Part shown: piece by piece, positions 1-4,764 of the stretch
Numbering within the stretch: position 1 is the first letter of the stretch
Layout: every line of letters begins with the position of its first letter
Source: Pseudomonadota bacterium
GTDB lineage: Bacteria > Bdellovibrionota > Bacteriovoracia > Bacteriovoracales > Bacteriovoracaceae
Direction: 5' to 3'
DNA length: 6,315 nt
Assembly (NCBI GenBank): GCA_023432655.1
Contig: JAEYUK010000027.1
Location: 1 to 6,315 of the forward strand
Translations under genes and position numbers: made by a program
The notes under the pieces: model-generated
What the model was told of the DNA's origin: nothing
The model's database searches: none
The model's input: only the letters and a program-made list of their open reading frames with translations

Positions 1-30
1 CTCTTAGAATGGGCCCTATAGGAGAACTCT

Positions 31-303
31 ATGGAACTACCTAGAACCATCCAAGTACGTTATTTTGAGCGCAGAAAAGACGATTTGCACCACTGTCACC
101 ATTTCCTTCAGGAGTTTAATTTTCCTGAGATTATCAAGGTAGGTCACCAGCTCAAAGGGAATGGTGCAACTTTTGGTTATCATGAACTTTCAGATCTTGG
201 TGCAAGACTCGAAATGGCAGCTAAAAAGCAAGACACAGAAGAAGTGAAAAAGATCTTGGAGGAATTCAAGGAGTGGTTTGATGAAAACCAACTCCTCAAT
301 TGA
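31..303 (+). CDS. Small histidine phosphotransfer (Hpt) domain protein
   Basis: This 90-aa protein looks like a free-standing Hpt domain, which passes phosphate between receiver domains in a phosphorelay in the cytoplasm. The motif HQLKGNGATFG at residues 39-49 matches the family signature: H39 is the expected phosphorylated histidine, followed by K42 and G43. The segment LSDLGARLEMAAKKQD (53-68) fits the next helix, and a charged helix (69-90) closes the bundle. The start is secure: an in-frame TAG lies at 19-21, an AGGAG ribosome site sits at 20-24, and ATG is the first start after it. An unusual HHCHH cluster lies at residues 20-24. The last 8 bp overlap the end of the response-regulator gene on the other strand. 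An upstream gene could end within 1-21, but too little is visible to call it. I am fairly sure of the domain; the relay partner is unknown. Confidence 0.8.
   Translation: MELPRTIQVRYFERRKDDLHHCHHFLQEFNFPEIIKVGHQLKGNGATFGYHELSDLGARLEMAAKKQDTEEVKKILEEFKEWFDENQLLN
269..296. terminator. Stem-loop at the convergent Hpt / response-regulator ends
   Basis: Bases 269-279 pair with 285-296, giving 11 base pairs with a single bulged A at 290 and a 5-nt loop (280-284). The structure lies inside the last codons of the Hpt gene and begins at the stop codon of the minus-strand regulator, so it is formed in both transcripts. The two genes overlap tail to tail and leave no other room for a terminator. A clean U-run is missing: on the plus strand only a loose T-rich stretch follows about 10-20 nt later, and on the minus strand there is none. 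It may be an intragenic bidirectional transcription end or RNA-stabilising hairpin. The pairing is seen; the function is inferred. Confidence 0.35.
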
Positions 304-1693
304 GGTTCATTTCTTTTAACTTCCGATAAAGGGTTTTACGATCGATCCCTAAATCTTTTGCAGTTTGTTCCTTCGCCCCATCATTTTTATCGAAGATGTG
401 TTGAATATATTTTTTGCTGAGTTCATCCAGAGTTAAAGGCTTGTCTTCTTCTTCAAAGCTAAGCCCCTTGATGCCATTTTTAGGTTCCTCAGAAATCAAC
501 TGGCCATACTCTTCAGTTGGAAGGTCTTCCGGTAAGATGTATTCCGAAGTGCTTAGGACCACTGCTCGTTCAATGGCATTTTCTAATTCCCGGACATTCC
601 CTTTCCATTCATAGGATTCGAGTTTTTGAATGGCTTCTTTAGTGAATCCTTTAACGGAAACATGGTTCATCAGTGCAAACTTTTTGAGGAAGTATTCGCT
701 CAAAGGAAGAATGTCATCTCTTCTTTCACGCAAAGGAGGCATGTAAATAGGAATTACATTTAAACGGAAAAACAAATCTTCCCGAAACCTACCCTCTGCG
801 ACTTCTTTTCGAAGATCTTTATGGGTGGCACAAATAATTCTCGCCGTAATGTCGCGGTATTGGTTTTCCCCAATACGTTTAACTTTACGTTCTTGTAAAA
901 CTCGTAAAAGTTTTGCCTGAAGAGGCAGAGTCAGGTCTCCAATCTCATCTAAAAAAAGAGTTCCTTTATTGGCTTCCTCAAAAAGCCCAACCTTCTTATC
1001 ATGAGCACCAGTGAAAGCTCCTTTGGCATGACCAAAGAGTTCCGATTCAAGAAGATTTTCTGGGATTGCGGAGCAGTTAATGGCAATAAATGGTCCATCT
1101 TTTTTATCACCTAGTTCATGGACGGCCTTAGCAACAACCTCTTTACCTGACCCAGATTCACCCGAGATAAGAACATTGGCCTGACTGCTAGAGACGCGCT
1201 TGGCTAACTCTAACGCTTTTTTAAACCCCTGGGATTTACCAATGACCCCTTTCAGACCCATGAGATCTTCTTGGAAAAGGCTTTTCAGGTTGCTGTTTTC
1301 AACCTGCACTTCGTTTAAGAAAAGCGCCCGCTGAACGGAAATGAGAAGTTGTGGGATGTGTAGTGGCTTTAAAACAAAATCATAGGCCCCAGCTTCAATG
1401 GCTTCTACTGCCGTTTCTACACTTCCTTCAGAAGTCATAAGAATGATAGGGAGAGATGAGTTTGAACGGCGTATTCTTTTAATGAAATCCAGACCTGACA
1501 TCACCGGAAGTTTTAAATCAGAAATAACGACATCAGGCTCAATTCTGTTATTTTCAATTTCAATAACTGCTTCTTCAGCATTTCCAAAAGCGAAAACCTT
1601 ATAACCTCGTTGTTTAAAAAAACTGGCGAGTAGATCCAAAAGATCCAAGTCGTCGTCGATGAGAATAAGGGTTGGGCTGTTTTTGATTTTCAC
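296..1693 (-). CDS. Sigma-54-dependent NtrC-family response regulator
   Basis: This 465-aa bacterial enhancer-binding protein has the full NtrC layout. The receiver domain (about 7-125) has the acidic pocket D13-D15, phospho-acceptor D59, T87 and K109. The AAA+ domain (about 148-380) has Walker A GESGSGKE (178-185), the sigma-54-contacting loop GAFTGA (225-230), Walker B GTLFLDE (244-250) and GNVREL (365-370). A Fis-type helix-turn-helix lies at about 437-462. All parts needed for phosphorylation, ATP hydrolysis and sigma-54 activation are intact. The start is GTG: no ATG lies in frame before residue 65 or upstream to the in-frame stop at 1760-1762. A CAAGGG ribosome site sits at 1710-1705, with a rather long 11-nt spacing. 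It is divergent from the DUF1328 operon, which carries a sigma-54 promoter, so that operon is the likely target. No partner histidine kinase is visible here. The family call is very safe; the regulon and signal are inferred. Confidence 0.96.
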   Translation of the reverse strand: MKIKNSPTLILIDDDLDLLDLLASFFKQRGYKVFAFGNAEEAVIEIENNRIEPDVVISDLKLPVMSGLDFIKRIRRSNSSLPIILMTSEGSVETAVEAIEAGAYDFVLKPLHIPQLLISVQRALFLNEVQVENSNLKSLFQEDLMGLKGVIGKSQGFKKALELAKRVSSSQANVLISGESGSGKEVVAKAVHELGDKKDGPFIAINCSAIPENLLESELFGHAKGAFTGAHDKKVGLFEEANKGTLFLDEIGDLTLPLQAKLLRVLQERKVKRIGENQYRDITARIICATHKDLRKEVAEGRFREDLFFRLNVIPIYMPPLRERRDDILPLSEYFLKKFALMNHVSVKGFTKEAIQKLESYEWKGNVRELENAIERAVVLSTSEYILPEDLPTEEYGQLISEEPKNGIKGLSFEEEDKPLTLDELSKKYIQHIFDKNDGAKEQTAKDLGIDRKTLYRKLKEMNLN

Positions 1694-1718
1694 GGGGCTA
1701 AAATCCCTTGACGGGAAA

Positions 1719-1741
1719 TTTTGCCTAATATAGTGGCAAAA
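1719..1741. promoter_or_regulatory. Dyad TTTTGCC-N9-GGCAAAA, probable activator/operator site
   Basis: Perfect 7-bp inverted repeats at 1719-1725 and 1735-1741 flank a 9-bp AT-rich spacer. The half-site recurs: AGTGGCAA occurs at 1732-1739 and again at 1748-1755, a 16-bp period. The dyad centre (about 1730) is roughly 96 bp upstream of the predicted sigma-54 start near 1826, within the usual range for an NtrC-family upstream activating site. It also encloses the -10 box of the regulator's own promoter. Binding by the divergently encoded regulator, giving autorepression plus activation of the operon, is an inference from this geometry. Confidence 0.55.
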
Positions 1742-1755
1742 ATACCCAGTGGCAA
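1727..1755 (-). promoter_or_regulatory. Sigma-70-type promoter for the response-regulator gene
   Basis: Read on the minus strand, a TTGCCA -35 box (1755-1750) and a TATATT -10 box (1732-1727) are separated by exactly 17 bp. Each matches the housekeeping consensus at five of six positions. The start of transcription would fall near 1720, giving a leader of about 27 nt before the GTG at 1693. Both boxes overlap the GGCAA-type half-sites of the neighbouring dyad, which suggests regulated access. Confidence 0.6.
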
Positions 1756-1767
1756 GAGCTTAAAAAA

Positions 1768-1823
1768 CACCAAGTGCCTGATATTTAAGGATAATTTACT
1801 GGCATCATGCGTGCAACTTGGTG
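1768..1823. repeat. Spaced inverted repeat CACCAAGT / ACTTGGTG around the sigma-54 promoter
   Basis: Perfect 8-bp arms lie at 1768-1775 and 1816-1823, 40 bp apart. Two further pairs (G1776-C1777 with G1813-C1814) can form if A1815 bulges out. The right arm starts just after the -12 element of the sigma-54 promoter and the left arm is about 55 bp upstream of the expected start, so most of the promoter lies between the arms. This could be a looped operator for a second regulator or chance. Only the sequence symmetry is certain. Confidence 0.35.
1799..1815 (+). promoter_or_regulatory. Sigma-54 (-24/-12) promoter for the DUF1328 operon
   Basis: CTGGCA-N7-GTGCA follows the sigma-54 consensus YTGGCACGRNNNTTGCW at 11 of 14 specified positions. 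The essential GG (1801-1802) and GC (1813-1814) are exactly 10 bp apart. Transcription would start near 1826, leaving about 37 nt of leader before the ATG at 1863. The element sits in the gap shared with a divergent gene for a sigma-54 activator containing an intact GAFTGA loop, and candidate activator sites lie 70-107 bp upstream of the start. No convincing sigma-70 promoter is visible for this direction. Motif and spacing are read directly; activity is inferred. Confidence 0.7.
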
Positions 1824-1862
1824 ACTAAATTCACGGGTCACGTAAAAGATTAAGGAAATTTT

Positions 1863-2036
1863 ATGTTACGGGCCGCCATTATATTTTTTGCTATGGGGCT
1901 TTTTACCTTCTTTTTAGGCCTTCAAGGATTGGCCGGGGTCTCGATCGGTATTGCTAGGATTCTTTTATTAGTATTTATGCTCTTATCACTAGTAAGCTTA
2001 ATAGCAGGCTTAATTTTCGATAAAAAGGCCACATAA
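1863..2036 (+). CDS. DUF1328 (UPF0391, YtjA-like) small membrane protein
   Basis: This 57-aa protein consists almost entirely of two membrane helices (about 4-21 and 29-52) joined by the glycine-rich turn LQGLAGVSIGIAR (20-32), with the short polar tail DKKAT. Size, the MLRAAIIF opening and the GLAG...A-x-I centre match the DUF1328 family, whose E. coli member is YtjA (53 aa). The biochemical role of the family is unknown; members are often listed among stress-responsive small inner-membrane proteins. ATG at 1863 is preceded by AAGGA (1852-1856) at a 6-nt spacing. It is the first gene after a strong sigma-54 promoter match, so its expression is probably switched by the divergent regulator. 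The next gene starts 20 nt after its stop, which suggests an operon. Confidence 0.85.
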   Translation: MLRAAIIFFAMGLFTFFLGLQGLAGVSIGIARILLLVFMLLSLVSLIAGLIFDKKAT

Positions 2037-2056
2037 AGGCTGCACAGTAGGTGCTG

Positions 2057-2776
2057 ATGAACTTAGTAGATTCAGTAAAATTTATCATAAAAAATAAATC
2101 ATCTCACTTGGTGAAAGAGCTGTGGAAAGAAGATCTAAAAACAATCGTGCTTGATGTCGCGAATGACCTTACTTACTTCATGCGAAAAGCTCCCTCTTCG
2201 TTAAAATCCTTTAAAAAGTCCGGACAAAAAATTAATGCAAAAGAACTTCTTGAATCTTCTGCAGATAGCCTCCTTATAATAAAAGTTTTGCCAGGAAGGA
2301 TAAAAAGAGGATTTGGTTTTTTCAAAGACGATTTTTTATTAGAGTTAGAAAAGCAACCGGATCAAAAACAGAAAACGATTTTTGTTCTTAAAGTGTTTGG
2401 TGCCATCAGCAGTTTTGCTCTGGGTTCATTCTATAACTTAAATATTGGTAAAACTGACTTTGCCCTGGTCGGTCTAAGAAGAAGAAATGCTTTTACGCGT
2501 TTTCTTGTGGCGGAACTGATTTTTAAAATTTCTCGCCGTTTTATGCAGCGGTTTCTTATTGAACTTGAATCGGTTGTTTCAGAAAAAGATGATCTTAATC
2601 ATGTCCGCTATTTCAAAGAACTTTTGGCCGATAGAAATAGGGCCATGGAGGCGATGAAAGAAGTGCCACTTGAGCCTGGTGACAGGGCCATTGAAATTGT
2701 GGAAGGGCTTAAAACTTACATCATGAAAGGACATTGGAATTCTTCCCAACTAAGTCATGACAGAAAATCTCGCTAG
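2057..2776 (+). CDS. Conserved-looking protein of unknown function, second gene of the sigma-54 operon
   Basis: I do not recognise this protein (239 aa from the ATG at 2057). It is helix-rich and basic, with alternating charged and hydrophobic stretches. One moderately hydrophobic segment lies at about residues 107-128 (TIFVLKVFGAISSFALGSFY), which could be a membrane-associated or buried helix, and a basic patch GLRRRNAFTR (139-148) follows. There is no signal peptide. Three in-frame starts follow the TAG at 2048-2050: GTG 2051, CTG 2054 and ATG 2057. I prefer ATG 2057 because AGTAGG (2047-2051) gives a 5-nt spacing; GTG 2051 would add two residues and rely on AAAGG 11 nt away. It lies 20 nt after the DUF1328 gene and 15 nt before pdxH, so it is probably co-transcribed. 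Its placement suggests a role in an envelope response, but that is only context. Confidence 0.8.
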   Translation: MNLVDSVKFIIKNKSSHLVKELWKEDLKTIVLDVANDLTYFMRKAPSSLKSFKKSGQKINAKELLESSADSLLIIKVLPGRIKRGFGFFKDDFLLELEKQPDQKQKTIFVLKVFGAISSFALGSFYNLNIGKTDFALVGLRRRNAFTRFLVAELIFKISRRFMQRFLIELESVVSEKDDLNHVRYFKELLADRNRAMEAMKEVPLEPGDRAIEIVEGLKTYIMKGHWNSSQLSHDRKSR

Positions 2777-2791
2777 CGTTATGTTGTGTGT

Positions 2792-3439
2792 ATGGAAATT
2801 AATAAAACGTTGGAAAATTTAAGAATTGATTATCAATCTGAGTCCCTTGATTTGAAGGATTGTGAAAAAGATCCATTAAAGCAATTTGATAAATGGTTAA
2901 TGGAGTCACTTAAGGCAGAATGTGATGAACCGAATGCTTTTATTCTTTCCACAGTAAAAGGTGATCAGCCCCGAAGCCGTGTCCTTCTACTAAAGGGAAT
3001 TCATAATCAAGAATTTATCTTCTACACCAATTATCATAGTTCCAAGGGATCAGAATTAGAGCAGAATGCTAAAGTCGCAATGACTTTTCTTTGGTTACCT
3101 TTACAGCGCCAGGTGCGAATTGAAGGCGTTGTTAATAAAGTGAGTGTAGAACTGTCTGATGACTACTTTCAAAAACGTCCCCGTGGAAGTCAGCTCGGGG
3201 CCATAGCCTCTCCTCAAAGTCAGCGTGTTGAAAGTCGTGAAGTTTTGGAAAAGTTATTTGCCGACACCGAATCCAAGTTTAAAGATGTTGAACTAATTCC
3301 AAGACCTTCCCATTGGGGCGGGTATGGAGTCACTCCAACACTTATTGAGTTCTGGCAAGGCCGAAATAATCGTATGCATGATCGGATTTGTTACGAAAGA
3401 AAAAATGGTGTCTGGGAACTTCAGCGTTTAGCACCGTAG
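2792..3439 (+). CDS. pdxH: Pyridoxamine/pyridoxine 5'-phosphate oxidase
   Basis: PdxH oxidises pyridoxamine or pyridoxine 5'-phosphate to pyridoxal 5'-phosphate using FMN and oxygen, the last step of vitamin B6 coenzyme synthesis and salvage in the cytoplasm. The 215-aa length and full-length similarity to E. coli PdxH (218 aa) are clear. From the ATG at 2792, SRVLLLK (62-68) supplies R63 and K68, FYTN (77-80) and K85 fit the FMN site, and Y125, R129, S133, R194 and H196 match substrate-binding residues. The C-terminus ends in the family's typical RLAP. GTG at 2786 would add two residues; ATG is chosen by homology. No ribosome site is evident for either start, and the gene lies 15 bp after the previous stop in the same frame, so translation may be coupled to the upstream gene. 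Its 3' end overlaps the PAP2 gene by 19 bp. Confidence 0.96.
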   Translation: MEINKTLENLRIDYQSESLDLKDCEKDPLKQFDKWLMESLKAECDEPNAFILSTVKGDQPRSRVLLLKGIHNQEFIFYTNYHSSKGSELEQNAKVAMTFLWLPLQRQVRIEGVVNKVSVELSDDYFQKRPRGSQLGAIASPQSQRVESREVLEKLFADTESKFKDVELIPRPSHWGGYGVTPTLIEFWQGRNNRMHDRICYERKNGVWELQRLAP

Positions 3440-3987
3440 TACGATTTATACATTGTAGAGAAAATAAAGCCCCACCATAAACCTACAATTGTACCGCCTA
3501 GGACATCTCCCGGATAATGAACTCCAAGATAAACACGGCTATAACCAACCAGTAGCGGGATAAACCAGATGAGGTGAATCCATTTGGTATTAAAGTTCAA
3601 AGATCTTAGTGAAAAGAAAACTAAGACGATCGAGTTCGAAGCATGGGAAGAAACAAATCCGTACTTCCCTCCGCACTTTTGTCCAAACGAATAAATGAGT
3701 GGTTTTAAATCTATCTCGCGACACGGTCTTAATCGATCAGTGAGATTTTTTAATATATAAGAAGACGTCACGTCGCTGGCAATTATCGCTAATAGCAGAA
3801 AGAGACCAAAAACGAGAGTTGTTCTATGGCCCTGCGTTTTATAAGAAACCCAAAAAAAATAACCGATAAAAGGTAACCACAAGCTTTGCCCTGACAAAAG
3901 TTGCATAAAGGGGTTGAGCCAGGTGGCATGTAAAGAATTTAGAAATATAAAAAGGTCCCGATCTAATGAAGAAAGGATTTCAATCAC
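3421..3987 (-). CDS. PAP2-family membrane lipid phosphatase
   Basis: This 188-aa integral membrane protein carries all three PAP2 motifs: K80-x6-R87-P88, the VSSH box at 112-115 (a variant of PSGH, with H115), and S150-R151-x5-H157-x3-D161. H115 and H157 are the expected catalytic residues, facing the periplasm. About five membrane segments are visible (roughly 35-48, 58-76, 116-130, 135-150 and 162-179). Family members remove phosphate from undecaprenyl diphosphate, phosphatidylglycerol phosphate, phosphatidic acid or lipid A; the exact substrate cannot be read here. The GTG start overlaps the stop of the upstream glycosyltransferase gene as GTGA, so the two are translationally coupled. This favours a job on a polyprenyl carrier or on a glycolipid made by that pathway. 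The family call is firm; the substrate is inference. Confidence 0.92.
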   Translation of the reverse strand: MIEILSSLDRDLFIFLNSLHATWLNPFMQLLSGQSLWLPFIGYFFWVSYKTQGHRTTLVFGLFLLLAIIASDVTSSYILKNLTDRLRPCREIDLKPLIYSFGQKCGGKYGFVSSHASNSIVLVFFSLRSLNFNTKWIHLIWFIPLLVGYSRVYLGVHYPGDVLGGTIVGLWWGFIFSTMYKSYYGAKR

Positions 3988-4712
3988 TGGAGGGTTCCCA
4001 TAATCTTCTTAAAGCGGAGACGGAAAACATTGATCACTGCTTCAAAAATGATTTTGCGGCTCATTTTAGACTTACCAACTGTTCTTTCCCAGAAAGTAAT
4101 CGGGATCTCTAGGCATGGAAGTCCCTGAGACCAAACTTTATATTTAAGTTCGATCTGAAAGGCATAGCCAATGGAAAATACTTTATCGAGGTTAAGAGAC
4201 TGTAAGGCCTTGCGAGAGTAACCGTTAAAGCCACCGGTAGAGTCTGAGAATGGTATGCCGGTAATGACTTTTGCATAAATTGAAGCAAAGTATGAGAGGA
4301 GCAACCTTTGCATCGGCCAGTTCATAATTCGTATACCGCCGACATAACGTGATCCTACTGCCAGATCGTAGTCGCCTAACTTCTGGGTAAATTCAGGAAT
4401 AGCTTCAGGGTCATGTGAAAAATCGCAGTCCATAGTGATGACGGCTTCGAAATTCTTTTCCAAGGCCCATTTGAAACCGCGGATATAAGCAGTACCGAGC
4501 CCAAGCTTCCCGGTTCGCTCGATTAAAAATAAATTGTTTTTCTTTTGCTGGAACGACTTAATCACTTGGGCCGTTCCATCAGGAGAACCGTCGTCAATAA
4601 TGAGGACATTAAGAGCTGGATGAATACGATCCAGTGTCTCAAGCATTTTTTCAATATTAGCAATTTCATTATAGGTTGGTATGATGACAACCGCTTTATC
4701 TAAACTAATCAA
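3984..4712 (-). CDS. DPM1-like polyprenyl-phosphate glycosyltransferase (GT2)
   Basis: This 242-aa GT-A fold enzyme resembles dolichol/polyprenol-phosphate mannose synthase. Such enzymes transfer a sugar from a nucleotide donor to a polyprenyl phosphate on the cytoplasmic membrane face. Signature blocks are PTYNE (12-16), DDGSPDGT (40-47), MDCDFSHDP (94-102, with the metal-binding DxD at D95-D97), GSRYVGG (120-126) and ERTVGKSKM (209-217). It has the catalytic domain only, with no C-terminal transmembrane pair as in ArnC; the basic amphipathic end (about 219-237) probably binds the membrane. The start is TTG at 4712: no ATG or GTG lies between it and the in-frame stop at 4740-4742, and AGAGG precedes it by 8 nt. 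It is coupled to the PAP2 gene downstream and divergent from the ArnT-like transferase that could use its product. The sugar (mannose, glucose or other) is not determinable. Confidence 0.92.
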   Translation of the reverse strand: MISLDKAVVIIPTYNEIANIEKMLETLDRIHPALNVLIIDDGSPDGTAQVIKSFQQKKNNLFLIERTGKLGLGTAYIRGFKWALEKNFEAVITMDCDFSHDPEAIPEFTQKLGDYDLAVGSRYVGGIRIMNWPMQRLLLSYFASIYAKVITGIPFSDSTGGFNGYSRKALQSLNLDKVFSIGYAFQIELKYKVWSQGLPCLEIPITFWERTVGKSKMSRKIIFEAVINVFRLRFKKIMGTLQ

Positions 4713-4729
4713 AACTAGGGCCTCTGATG

Positions 4730-4752
4730 ATGTTATGAGTTATTTGTAACAT
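4730..4752. promoter_or_regulatory. Dyad ATGTTA-N11-TAACAT in the 52-bp divergent promoter gap
   Basis: Perfect 6-bp arms (4730-4735 and 4747-4752) lie in the gap between the TTG start of the GT2 gene (4712) and the ATG of the membrane transferase (4765). Both promoters must fit in or near these 52 bp. TAACAT-type boxes occur in both directions, and a TACAAT box at 4752-4757 sits only 7 bp before the ATG. The symmetry would suit a shared operator or back-to-back -10 boxes. No good -35 box is evident, so this is tentative. Confidence 0.3.
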
Positions 4753-4764
4753 ACAATTCCCTGA

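Noticed and set aside
414..614. Plus-strand open frame inside the response-regulator gene
   Set aside because: It lies wholly antisense to the well-supported AAA+/HTH coding region, is serine-rich low-complexity and has no ribosome site or family resemblance.
1398..1604. Plus-strand open frame opposite the receiver domain
   Set aside because: It is antisense to conserved receiver-domain codons with no motif of its own, so it is a shadow frame.
1790..1795. GATAAT as a sigma-70 -10 box for the DUF1328 gene
   Set aside because: No acceptable -35 box lies 16-18 bp upstream, and the adjacent -24/-12 element explains the promoter better.
2691..2721. TTGAAA ... TTACAT as an internal pdxH promoter
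   Set aside because: The spacing is 19 bp and the -10 box is poor; not convincing enough to list.
3484..3493. Perfect palindrome TACAATTGTA
   Set aside because: It lies inside PAP2 coding sequence, is short and AT-rich, and has no nearby promoter to control; chance is sufficient.
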